Shown piece after piece: positions 1-8,372 of a stretch of 36,045 nucleotides of DNA. This stretch comes from DTCV01 sp964641155 (lineage in GTDB: Archaea > Thermoproteota > Thermoprotei_A > Sulfolobales > NBVN01): NCBI GenBank assembly GCA_964641155.1, contig CAZXJO010000008.1, forward strand, positions 1 to 36,045, given 5' to 3'. The position numbers and the translations under genes were made by a program. Numbering within the stretch: the first letter of the stretch is position 1; each line of letters opens with the position of its first letter. Under the pieces are notes generated by a model, which was not told the DNA's origin, did no database searches, and was given only the letters and a program-made list of their open reading frames with translations.

Positions 1-77
1 GGCGGGCCCGCCGGGATTTGAACCCGGGACCACCGGCTTAGAAGGCCGGCACTCTATCCTGGCTGAGCTACGGGCCC
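1..77 (-). tRNA. tRNA-Arg (anticodon TCT)
   Basis: The minus strand folds as a full cloverleaf: acceptor GGGCCCG at 77-71 pairs with CGGGCCC, the D arm follows, the anticodon stem CCGGC/GCCGG encloses loop CTTCTAA, and the T arm is CCGGG-TTCAAAT-CCCGG. The loop puts TCT at positions 34-36, so it decodes AGA. The discriminator is G at base 3. The two Cs after it suggest an encoded CCA whose A falls outside the window. No intron is present. Confidence 0.95.
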
Positions 78-128
78 TTCCCACGTAACTAGATGTTGAC
101 CCTGTTTAAAATTGTTTATTCGTCACCC

Positions 129-350
129 TTACTCCCCGGCTTCACCGCGTCTCTTCTTTACGAGCCGTAGCGTCAGGCCATACATCGTTAGCATTAGCCC
201 GGCTAATGAGGCAGCGTAACTTATCAGTGATAGTACTACGTCGCGCGGTAATACGTAGGCGACCATGAGAAGGGTAAGTGACCAACCAGTAATAAGTAGT
301 GCAACACCGAAAATCAGCTCCAGCTTATCGGTCGAATGGCTAATTCTCAT
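129..350 (-). CDS. small two-helix membrane protein, last gene of the opp operon
   Basis: This 73-residue protein has two hydrophobic segments (about residues 12-32 and 38-61) and a basic tail (KKRR), which predicts a cytoplasmic C terminus. Its ATG lies inside the end of the upstream oppF-like gene (11-base overlap), so it is probably translationally coupled to the transporter. I recognise no family. It could be an accessory subunit of the peptide transporter or an unrelated gene at the operon end. The overlap and clean topology support a real gene. Confidence 0.55.
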   Translation of the reverse strand: MRISHSTDKLELIFGVALLITGWSLTLLMVAYVLPRDVVLSLISYAASLAGLMLTMYGLTLRLVKKRRGEAGE

Positions 351-1347
351 AGAGCCAGCACTTCACATACCTCGATCCTTCCACGTTGAGCATTGGTGGC
401 TCAGACGTCTTGCACTTCTCCATCACGTAGGGGCACCTCGGGGATAGCCTGCAGCCCGGTGGTGGTTTTATGAGACTGGGCGGTTCTCCTGGGAGGGTTT
501 TACGTTTGATGAACCTGTTGTTCGGGTCTGGGTCGGGTATTACGTTTATCAACGACTCTGTGTATGGGTGTAGCGGCTTCCTTATCACTTCTTCAGAACT
601 ACCTATCTCAACGAACTGCCCTGCGTACATCACTATGACTCTGTCTGAGAAGTATTTAGCTGTTGCGAAGTCATGCGTTATGTAGATCACTGCCAACCCA
701 TACCTCTCCTGCAACTCCCTAAACAGGGAGAGTATCTCGATGCGCAGGGACGCGTCCAGCATGGAGACGGGTTCGTCAGCGACCACTAGCTTGGGACCCA
801 GTATGAGGGCCCTAGCTATGGCAACCCTCTGAAGCTGCCCACCGCTCAACATGTGCGGGTACTTGTTGAGGTAGTCTTCAGGAGGTGTCAGGCCTACCTC
901 CTCAAGCATCTCGTAGACCCTCTTACCAATCACCGCTTTCTCAACATTGTGAACCTTCAAAGGTTCCTCTAGGATATTTTTGATCGTCATGAATGGGGGC
1001 ATCGCACCGTAAGGATCTTGCTGCACTAAACCAACATTCCTGGAATACCAGCTCCTCATAGCGCTTTTAGGTAACTTGGTTATGCCAACTCCTTCAAACA
1101 CTATCTCACCGCTCGTCACCGGTACCAAACCTATAACCGCCCTAGCAAGCGTAGTCTTACCACATCCGGACTCCCCCACTACCGCGACTACCTCACCCCT
1201 TCTAACAGTGAATGAGACGCCGTCGACGGCCCTAACATAGCCAACAACTGATATGAATTTCCTTATCGGATACCACACCCTCAGATCGTTAACTGCTAGT
1301 AGAACCTCCGTACCTCCTCCCCTCACCCCAGCGTCACCTGTCCCCAT
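340..1347 (-). CDS. oppF: peptide ABC transporter ATP-binding protein, OppF/DppF type
   Basis: This is one of two ATPase subunits that power oligopeptide or sugar-oligomer import through the OppB/OppC pore. The 335 residues carry Walker A (GESGCGKTTLARAV), Q-loop, signature LSGGQLQRVAIARAL, Walker B (VVADEPVSMLD) and a switch His (ITHD). The C-terminal oligopeptide-transporter extension has the Cys-rich CRLSPRCPYVMEKC segment that binds Fe-S or metal in this family. The ATG overlaps the end of the OppD gene by 14 bases, with a GGTG motif upstream. The first 15 or so residues are Gly-rich and poorly conserved, so a slightly later start is possible. Confidence 0.93.
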   Translation of the reverse strand: MGTGDAGVRGGGTEVLLAVNDLRVWYPIRKFISVVGYVRAVDGVSFTVRRGEVVAVVGESGCGKTTLARAVIGLVPVTSGEIVFEGVGITKLPKSAMRSWYSRNVGLVQQDPYGAMPPFMTIKNILEEPLKVHNVEKAVIGKRVYEMLEEVGLTPPEDYLNKYPHMLSGGQLQRVAIARALILGPKLVVADEPVSMLDASLRIEILSLFRELQERYGLAVIYITHDFATAKYFSDRVIVMYAGQFVEIGSSEEVIRKPLHPYTESLINVIPDPDPNNRFIKRKTLPGEPPSLIKPPPGCRLSPRCPYVMEKCKTSEPPMLNVEGSRYVKCWLYEN

Positions 1348-2293
1348 ATAGCCAACACCTTACATACCCTTCATGACCAAACGATATTAAGGGTGGGTCC
1401 TCCCCACATTTAGGCATGGCGTGAGGGCACCTGGGCCTGAACCTGCAGCCTTTAGGTGGGTTAATCAGGCTCGGAGGTGTTCCAGGGATGGAAGACAGTG
1501 ACGTGTCCGTCCTGAGTCGGGGGATGCAGTTAGATAATCCCTTACTGTAAGGGTGGAGTGGGTCTACGTAAACCCTCTCCGCAGGACCATACTCCACGAA
1601 CTGGCCCGCATACATTACCGCCACCTTATCAGCTAACTCGCTGGAGGTCGCTATATCATGCGTTATGAAAACGTAGGAAATGCCTAACTTCTCTCTAAGT
1701 TCTTTGAGGAGGTTTATGATGTTTGACTGAGTCATAACGTCAAGAGCTGAAGTCGGCTCATCTAAGACCACTATCCTGGGATTCGTAATTAAGGAAAGCG
1801 CTATAACGACCCTCTGTTTCATGCCACCACTTAATTCAAATGAGTACCTCCAAAGGAAGTCCTCAGAGATCCCGACCCTCACCAACACCTCCCTGGCCTT
1901 CTCAATCGCATCCTTCTTAGGGATACCGCTATGAAGTACCAGAGGCTCGATCAAGTGGTCTACGACCCTCATCACAGGATTCAAGGAGTTCAAAGCTGCT
2001 TGAGAGACGTAAGTTATTTTCTTCCACCTAATTTTCCTGTCAAATTCTGGTTCACTCATTCCTAAGACTTCAACATTCTCTAACTTAATACTACCCGAAT
2101 ACTCTGCCACGTTCCGCGGGAGGAACCTCATCAAAGCTCTAGCCAATGACGTCTTCCCGCATCCGGATTCCCCAACCAACGCCGCCGTCTCCCCCTCATT
2201 GACGGTGAAGCTGACATCATCTACGGCCCTCACAACTCCCTGAGTGGTTCTGTAGAAAAATTTGAGGTTCCTAACCTCGAGGACTGAAGTCAT
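1334..2293 (-). CDS. oppD: peptide ABC transporter ATP-binding protein, OppD type
   Basis: This is the partner ATPase to the OppF-like subunit. It has Walker A (GESGCGKTSLARALM), signature LSGGMKQRVVIALSL, Walker B (IVVLDEPTSALD), the H-loop ITHD, and the family's C-terminal Cys motif (CRFRPRCPHAMPKC). An in-frame GTG exists at 2302. I prefer the ATG at 2293 because GGTGGT sits just upstream of it and the gap to the OppC stop is then short. The order B-C-D-F with small gaps or overlaps indicates one transcript. Confidence 0.92.
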   Translation of the reverse strand: MTSVLEVRNLKFFYRTTQGVVRAVDDVSFTVNEGETAALVGESGCGKTSLARALMRFLPRNVAEYSGSIKLENVEVLGMSEPEFDRKIRWKKITYVSQAALNSLNPVMRVVDHLIEPLVLHSGIPKKDAIEKAREVLVRVGISEDFLWRYSFELSGGMKQRVVIALSLITNPRIVVLDEPTSALDVMTQSNIINLLKELREKLGISYVFITHDIATSSELADKVAVMYAGQFVEYGPAERVYVDPLHPYSKGLSNCIPRLRTDTSLSSIPGTPPSLINPPKGCRFRPRCPHAMPKCGEDPPLISFGHEGYVRCWLYGDR

Positions 2294-2302
2294 ACGTACC
2301 AC

Positions 2303-3700
2303 CTACAACTCCCTCAACTTGGGGTTGAATATTCTGTCTAAGGTGAATCCTATGAGCGCAAAACCTAGCGTCATCATCACCAAACACAGGGCTGGTTCTA
2401 AGATCCAATGATAGTATCCCCTATAGACCGCGCCCCCACTAAACGCTTCATCCAACACCCTACCCCACGTGATGGCGGTGGGGTCGCCAACGCCTAGGAT
2501 GGCTAATGCTGCCTCAAGAAACACGTATGACGGCACTGATAACACAATGGTTGGGATTGCCGTGGGGAGTACTTTAGGGATCATGTAGCGGAACACTATC
2601 CTTAGGTTGCTTGCACCGTAGGCCTTAGCAGCCTCTATGTATGGCATCTCCTTGATTTGAAGGAACATAGCTCTGTAAACCTTCACACCACTGCCGAAGA
2701 TGCTTAAAGCAATCACTATAACGAGTAAGGTCCATATGGTGAGTCGGTAGAAGTAAGATATCATAACTAAGATAGGTAGGAAGGGTAGTACAAGCATGAC
2801 ATCGTTAACCCTCTGGACCAGGTGGTCAACCCACTTACTGTACCATGCACTGAGGGCCGCCACGATCATCTCAAGGAATACTGTGACCACCGAAGCCACT
2901 ACCCCGAAGGAGAGTGCTATGGGAGCACCCCACACCACCGCTAGCCATAAATCCCTCCTCTTATGGTCCGTCCCGGCCAAGCCGAAGACCTTGCCGTAGA
3001 TGTTAAGCCTCATATCCAAGTCCACTTCCTTCTCAGTTGACCTGACAACTAAGACAACAACGTACCTCCCCTTCAAAACCTCTTTAGTATCTGGTGACAG
3101 AATACTCGCATCCTCACGAGCGAATAAAGCGACTTCAGGACTTATGTCGTAGGTGGGACTCCCACCAACCTTTCCAATGATATACTTCATGTACCACGCT
3201 TGGAACTGCCTGTCAGCTGAGATGGAGTAGTACCTGTACCCACCGCTTATGGATTCCTGCTGTAACGTCAGTTCCGTCCCGTCAGGTTTGATCCAAGTCA
3301 ACGTAGCCAGAGCCGGCCGTGTAAGGTTACGGGTGTATAATCTTAGAACTATCTCAGAGGGGAAGTCATCGTACTCGTAGTTGAAGGTCATCTCCACCCT
3401 TATGTATACGCCTCCTTCGAACGGTATAAGCTCCCTAACCTTCACACCAGTACTTGTGGAGTCGAGGATGATCGTTTCAGGGAGCTTCTTACTCATGAAG
3501 TAATTCACCCACGAAGGGTAGGCTAGCTTTGGATTATCTCTCCAATAATCTAAGTCATTCCATATCTTGATCGCCTCATGATATGGTAGCGAGATAACGG
3601 CATATGTCGACATGAATATGAAGACGGTAATTATCAACGTACCGACAAGCAAGGACTTATAACGGATCATAGATTGGAACACAGTTCTAATCCTACTCAT
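2303..3700 (-). CDS. oppC: peptide ABC transporter permease, OppC type, with large extracytoplasmic domain
   Basis: This is one half of the membrane pore. The C-terminal half is a standard BPD_transp_1 permease with several helices and the EAA-type coupling loop (EAAKAYGASNLRIVFRYMIPK), which contacts the ATPases. After the first helix (about residues 18-40) comes a long hydrophilic, beta-rich stretch of roughly 190 residues before the permease core. Ordinary OppC proteins are near 300 residues; this one is about 465. A GTG start at 3712 is also open. The ATG at 3700 is favoured by GGTGA eight bases upstream. The long loop should face outside and may contact the binding protein. Confidence 0.88.
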   Translation of the reverse strand: MSRIRTVFQSMIRYKSLLVGTLIITVFIFMSTYAVISLPYHEAIKIWNDLDYWRDNPKLAYPSWVNYFMSKKLPETIILDSTSTGVKVRELIPFEGGVYIRVEMTFNYEYDDFPSEIVLRLYTRNLTRPALATLTWIKPDGTELTLQQESISGGYRYYSISADRQFQAWYMKYIIGKVGGSPTYDISPEVALFAREDASILSPDTKEVLKGRYVVVLVVRSTEKEVDLDMRLNIYGKVFGLAGTDHKRRDLWLAVVWGAPIALSFGVVASVVTVFLEMIVAALSAWYSKWVDHLVQRVNDVMLVLPFLPILVMISYFYRLTIWTLLVIVIALSIFGSGVKVYRAMFLQIKEMPYIEAAKAYGASNLRIVFRYMIPKVLPTAIPTIVLSVPSYVFLEAALAILGVGDPTAITWGRVLDEAFSGGAVYRGYYHWILEPALCLVMMTLGFALIGFTLDRIFNPKLREL

Positions 3701-3704
3701 CCAA

Positions 3705-4739
3705 TCACTCACCTACCCTAATCCTCGGGTCTACTATGGCGTAGATCAGGTCAAGGACTATAACGCTAATTCCAAGTAAGTAGGCAAATATTGCCACACT
3801 TCCTATAATTACTGGTGCATCATTAGCGGCTATAGCCTCAGCCATAAGGGTACCGATCCCTGGCCAGTTGAATACCCTCTCAGTTACTATAGCGCCCATC
3901 CACGAAGAAATCAACACGAGTACGAAATCGGTTATTATGGGTGGGAGGACGGGCCTGAGGATGTACCTGCGCTCAATAACTCCTGGGGGAACCCCACGCG
4001 CCCTTGCATAATCCACGTAATCCTCCATGGAGAACATCAGGAAGAAAGTCCTCATGCGGTAAACACCTATGGGCAAGTAGGCCACAATCCATGAGAGTAG
4101 GGGGAGTACCATATGCTTCAGGACGCTTAACGCGTAGAGGTGTGGTTCCTCGGGAGGTGGTGCGTCAACTAAGCCGCCGTATGGAAGGATGCCGAGCCAT
4201 GAAGCAAAAATCACTATCATAAATATGCCGTAGAACCACCCGGGCATTGATGAGAGAGGCGCCAACGACACCGCCAGCTTATCCAGCCTACTCCCATATC
4301 TTCTTGATAGGGTGAGTCCTATGAAGAGCTCACATATGAATATCAAGACGTTAGCTGTTGTGAAAAGGAGGATTGTCGTAGGAAGTCTCTCCCCTATGAC
4401 ATCCCATACCCTGTTAGAGCCGCTGGAGCTGAAGATCTTCATGGTCCTCCCTAAGTTCAAGGTGAGTGCGTCGTATAAGTAGTTGAAACTCCGAATTATA
4501 AAATGCTGTTCCAAACCCCTTCTCCTAATCTCTACTGCTATCCTCTCCTCAGCGATCTTCTTAATCTCCTCAGGGGGGTAACCCTTATAGGCTGGATTAG
4601 CTCGTATACTTTCATAGACATTAAATCTTATCTCGCTAATTATTATTTCATCAACATAACCCCCGGCATTAGCTATCACAATAGTTAGATATACCGCAAC
4701 CACGAGCGTTACCGCTACCGTAGCAGCTCTAAACCCCAC
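3705..4739 (-). CDS. oppB: peptide ABC transporter permease, OppB type
   Basis: This is the other half of the pore. It has an N-terminal helix (residues 8-26), an extracytoplasmic loop of about 80 residues, then the five-helix permease core with the coupling motif DYARARGVPPGVIERRYILRP cut here only for naming. The C-terminal helices end in DLIYAIVDPRIRVGE, typical of OppB. The start is GTG at 4739 with only a weak ribosome site. It is the first gene of the B-C-D-F operon, downstream of a TATA box near 4822 that separates it from the binding-protein gene. Confidence 0.9.
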   Translation of the reverse strand: MGFRAATVAVTLVVAVYLTIVIANAGGYVDEIIISEIRFNVYESIRANPAYKGYPPEEIKKIAEERIAVEIRRRGLEQHFIIRSFNYLYDALTLNLGRTMKIFSSSGSNRVWDVIGERLPTTILLFTTANVLIFICELFIGLTLSRRYGSRLDKLAVSLAPLSSMPGWFYGIFMIVIFASWLGILPYGGLVDAPPPEEPHLYALSVLKHMVLPLLSWIVAYLPIGVYRMRTFFLMFSMEDYVDYARARGVPPGVIERRYILRPVLPPIITDFVLVLISSWMGAIVTERVFNWPGIGTLMAEAIAANDAPVIIGSVAIFAYLLGISVIVLDLIYAIVDPRIRVGE

Positions 4740-4817
4740 GTAACGCCCAATCCTAATCAGTGAAGTATGCGTTGGATGCTCACCCCCGGCCCTAAAACAG
4801 AGTTTTTCGCTCGCGTA

Positions 4818-4826
4818 TTATAAATT
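4818..4826 (-). promoter_or_regulatory. TATA box for the oppBCDF operon
   Basis: Read on the minus strand the motif AATTTATAA lies about 80 bases upstream of the OppB start, in the A/T-rich gap after the binding-protein gene. It implies that the transporter subunits have a promoter separate from that of the binding protein. The leader would be about 55 bases. Confidence 0.5.
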
Positions 4827-4877
4827 ATTCACAATTCAAGAAAAATTAATTAGGTTAAGGATCGTGGAAGAGGTGTT

Positions 4878-7583
4878 TTACTTTTTAGGTCTCCTAGCAG
4901 TGAAGACCGCGGCCAAAGCAACCACTAGGCTCACTAGACTGATGGCGACAGCCGCGTAAACAGCCGTTGATAAGGAACCTAACTGGTCCTGGACTCCTTT
5001 AATTTGAGAACTCACTGCGTCGACCTTAGACTCAAGACCACTCACACGTGTCCCTAAGACGCTCACATCACCTTTAACACTGGCCACTTGCTCACCTACG
5101 TAACCTATCAAGCTTTTCACCGTGAAGGTGGTCTTAGTTATTGATGGTGTGCCCACAAGTTTGGATACGGCAATGACTACAAGTTCGGCAGTTCCCTCCT
5201 CCAGAGCACCTGTCACGTCAGGTCCCAACTTGATTTCGTATAAGCCATCCCTAACTGCTTCAGCATACCCTACTAACTTCCCTCCGGGATGTACTAGTAA
5301 GTACTTAACGTAGGCCATGTCATCGATGCTGTAGGGCTTCCCATGAACGCTCACGCCCACCGTCGCGGTGACGGGCTGCGTCTGTATGATCGTACCTATA
5401 GGCTTTACGGAAAGTTCAGGGATCATTGGCTCACCGAACTTAAGCCACTTATCGGCTGAATCAACATGTTCCCTGTAAGCCTTCAGCACCAACTGCTTCG
5501 CAATCGTATCCACCCTTTCCAGGTATAGCGGACCATTACCGACCCAGAAATGCCCTTTCGCGTTATACCAATTCATCAGGTTCTGGTACCTTGTTGAGGC
5601 TTCATCCACAGATACATACTTCCCTAAAACTTCTGGGTACGGTATGAACCTTTTACTTATTGCCTCCTGGAGCTTACTCTTCAGCACATCTAATGAAGGA
5701 CCTGCTATGTAGTTCATCCAGCCAACCTTCAACTTATCGGCCTTATCAGCGCTGAACGCTAACTTCTGATCAGCCTCAGCTAGATACCCTATCGCTAGGG
5801 TATGCCAGGCACCGGGACCTTGCAAGTAAAATGGCCAGAAGTCATCAGCGCCTACCTCAGCGATCCACTCAGCATCTGCGTACCATGTGTCGGTGTAGTA
5901 CTCGATCACCAACGGATTCTTACTCACTATCTTGAAGCCTTTGAAAGTCTCCATAGCCGCTTCGTAATCAGGTACGTAAGCTTCATCGTAGATGGGACTT
6001 GCCGGGTCAGCCCTATCGTGCGTTATTATGAAGTTAAACACGATGTCCGCGATGCTGAAGGGACTGCCGTCATGCCACTTATACTTACCTGAGAACAGGT
6101 CCTTGTCGTAATGAACCACGACCTTCGCCATCGCCTTAACATTCTCTCCAAGTGCTTCACCAACGGTAACTATTCTCTTCTGCGCAGCGTCCCACTTATA
6201 CCACGCATCGCTGGGTACTACTATCTCACTAACCTTCACTAGCGAAACCCAGTCCAACGTTTTACGCACAGGTAGTTCTTCCTTCACGTAGACCTCCGCC
6301 TTCTCAACCCTGTGCGGCCAGTATAGACCTGTGTAGGGATCTGGTAGTAAGGCAGTCTCACCAGTAGCTCTTATCACTGACTGGTCGAATATCCAGTTAG
6401 TGCCGGCTATCGGGTTCCAGGGCTCAACAAGCAGGTCCGGTGATAAGATCTTCACTTGACCTCCAACTCTGTCCTTATACCTCAAAGTCCATGGCCACAT
6501 CCACGAACCGGAGTACCCGCCGGCGAGGTCGTACGCGATACTTATCTCAGGCCTACTCACCCATAGCGAGGTTAGGTGGACTAACCACACCCTCTGGGAT
6601 TCCTTCATGGACAGAGTTAAGGCCTTGGTCATCAACTCGTCCCTCTCCTCAGCTGTCTTATAGTTCCTATAGTAGAGTTTCTGAGCAACACTGTAGAACT
6701 CAGGGTCGTTCACATACGCCTGCCACAGAGGTTCCGGCCGCCCTAACTTAGTGTAGAAGTACCCGAAATTATCTGACTCATCCCTAGCCACCAAAGTAGT
6801 TATCCAGCCCCCGGTGTATATGTGCCACTCACCGTCAGCTGGATTACCCCTTATCCATAAAGGTGAGAGCTCTCCCGACCTACCGTACTTTCTCTCAACG
6901 GTGAATCCTAACTTCTCCAACTGCCCTGCCACGTAATCACCTATATCCTTCCTCACATCCTCCACCCTTATCAGGAACTTAACGACGACTGGCTCACCCT
7001 TATAGTACCACTTACCATCCTTGTACTCGGCACCCATCTTACGCATTTCTTCAAATATTATGGCCTTACCCTTATCGAAGTTGTACTTGTACATAGATTC
7101 TATCTCGTACATTACATCAGCATAGCGGGCGTAGTCAGGAAAACTAGGTGTGAGCGCTGTGTACCTAGGAACAGCTAAACCGCCCAAGATCTCGCCAGCA
7201 ATGTAGTTCCTATCAATTATGTAATTCATAGCTTCCCTAATCTTCGGGTTGCTGAACGGGTTGAGCTTCCCAGTAGCTGGGAACTCCGGACCTACAGGAT
7301 TGAACGTTAGTTCATAGAATAGTCCGTAGGAAAAGGCGTAAGCCAGCCCTTTCTCCTTAACAGTTTTAAGTATGTGAGGGTAGGTGAGGTCGTCGAAGTA
7401 TATCTGCGCCTCGTTCCTGAGTAACATCTCAACAACCTTATCAGGGTCAGATTCTGTGAAGAATATCACTTCATCGACCCACGCTCCCTTCGGTGCCTGC
7501 TGAGATTGTAACGGTAACGGCGTTATGCAAAGTATGTTTAGTGCCAGTACTGATATTAGAAGGATTGCAACTAACTTGTTCAC
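4878..7583 (-). CDS. oppA: extracellular solute-binding protein, family 5 (OppA-like), membrane anchored
   Basis: This 901-residue protein captures the substrate for the adjacent transporter. It starts with a signal sequence (hydrophobic residues 4-25, no clear lipobox). The long SBP_bac_5 body includes segments such as FSNPKIREAMNYIIDRNYI and the WHDGSPFSIADIVF motif. The C terminus has a Ser/Val-rich coiled coil (about residues 825-870), a transmembrane helix (about 872-895) and the basic end RRPKK, so it is held in the membrane by its C terminus. The GTG start at 7583 has GGTGAT five bases before it. The order of the two halves looks unusual: FSNPKIREAMNYI precedes the WHDG module, suggesting duplicated or rearranged binding modules. 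Confidence 0.9.
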   Translation of the reverse strand: MNKLVAILLISVLALNILCITPLPLQSQQAPKGAWVDEVIFFTESDPDKVVEMLLRNEAQIYFDDLTYPHILKTVKEKGLAYAFSYGLFYELTFNPVGPEFPATGKLNPFSNPKIREAMNYIIDRNYIAGEILGGLAVPRYTALTPSFPDYARYADVMYEIESMYKYNFDKGKAIIFEEMRKMGAEYKDGKWYYKGEPVVVKFLIRVEDVRKDIGDYVAGQLEKLGFTVERKYGRSGELSPLWIRGNPADGEWHIYTGGWITTLVARDESDNFGYFYTKLGRPEPLWQAYVNDPEFYSVAQKLYYRNYKTAEERDELMTKALTLSMKESQRVWLVHLTSLWVSRPEISIAYDLAGGYSGSWMWPWTLRYKDRVGGQVKILSPDLLVEPWNPIAGTNWIFDQSVIRATGETALLPDPYTGLYWPHRVEKAEVYVKEELPVRKTLDWVSLVKVSEIVVPSDAWYKWDAAQKRIVTVGEALGENVKAMAKVVVHYDKDLFSGKYKWHDGSPFSIADIVFNFIITHDRADPASPIYDEAYVPDYEAAMETFKGFKIVSKNPLVIEYYTDTWYADAEWIAEVGADDFWPFYLQGPGAWHTLAIGYLAEADQKLAFSADKADKLKVGWMNYIAGPSLDVLKSKLQEAISKRFIPYPEVLGKYVSVDEASTRYQNLMNWYNAKGHFWVGNGPLYLERVDTIAKQLVLKAYREHVDSADKWLKFGEPMIPELSVKPIGTIIQTQPVTATVGVSVHGKPYSIDDMAYVKYLLVHPGGKLVGYAEAVRDGLYEIKLGPDVTGALEEGTAELVVIAVSKLVGTPSITKTTFTVKSLIGYVGEQVASVKGDVSVLGTRVSGLESKVDAVSSQIKGVQDQLGSLSTAVYAAVAISLVSLVVALAAVFTARRPKK

Positions 7584-7689
7584 AACATCACCATAAAAAG
7601 GTGCTATAGGTGCTTAAAATCTTTTATGATCTTCAGCTACGCAACTCCGTTGCTAGAGAATTAATCGAACCCAACACTCAAACATTTGC

Positions 7690-8370
7690 CTATGTCTCAG
7701 CGCATTTCAGGCCAAATATCCCGCTTATGTTGATAACTTTATCCTTGAATTCCTTCATTATCACGTATCCAGCCATGTCGAACACCTTATTAGCCCTTTT
7801 AAGTATGACGAAATCACTTGATGCCACAATCCCCCCTTGCGCAAGTACCGTTATATCTGCCTTAGACGCTAGGACTATCTCAGCACCGTGCATTACCTCA
7901 GATAATTCGCTCCTAAGCTCACCGCTCCTGCTCACCTGCTTGTCTAATATTATGGTTACTTCTAGTGGTGAGAGCGTCCTCACATATTCCATTAGCTTAA
8001 GCGCTGAACTCTTAATACCATCCACCCCAAACGATTTGAACTTAACACTCCTCAGATCCCTTACGAAGCAATCATCGCATAGGTAAACTAAGTCGTCTTC
8101 AATTGCTGAGGCGATCGTTAATAAGGTGTTGAAGCCGTCGATCACCAACCTATCCCTGCAAATTTCTGAAGGATCTACCTTCTTCCTACACACCTCCGAG
8201 GAGTCCCTATCACTGTGAACGCACCTGAACAATACCATCCTCTCCCACTTGCTTAACCTGTAGTGCGAGGTAACGAGGTCCAGGGACGGTTTTTGGTTAT
8301 ACCCCCTATTAAGTAAGTACTTGTAGTCAAGTAAGGCGTTGATTATCTCATCCCTCAAGACCCTCGACAT
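7690..8370 (-). CDS. DUF434 family protein
   Basis: This 226-residue soluble protein matches the archaeal DUF434/DUF5616 type. The N-terminal helical part contains NRGYNQKPSLDLVTSHYRL, followed by Cys-containing segments and a PIN/Toprim-like alpha-beta part (LVIDGFNTLLTI, LVYLCDDCFVRDLRS, ADITVLAQGGIVASSDFVI). The Asp-rich motifs resemble NYN/PIN-like nucleases, but this is inference from pattern only. It begins 2 bases after alaS ends, so it is the last gene of the long translation operon and may act on RNA. No experimental function is known to me. Confidence 0.8.
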   Translation of the reverse strand: MSRVLRDEIINALLDYKYLLNRGYNQKPSLDLVTSHYRLSKWERMVLFRCVHSDRDSSEVCRKKVDPSEICRDRLVIDGFNTLLTIASAIEDDLVYLCDDCFVRDLRSVKFKSFGVDGIKSSALKLMEYVRTLSPLEVTIILDKQVSRSGELRSELSEVMHGAEIVLASKADITVLAQGGIVASSDFVILKRANKVFDMAGYVIMKEFKDKVINISGIFGLKCAET

Positions 8371-8372
8371 GG

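Noticed and set aside
7610..8086. A plus-strand 158-residue gene
   Set aside because: It is antisense to the DUF434 gene, has no ribosome site, and its composition follows the opposite strand.
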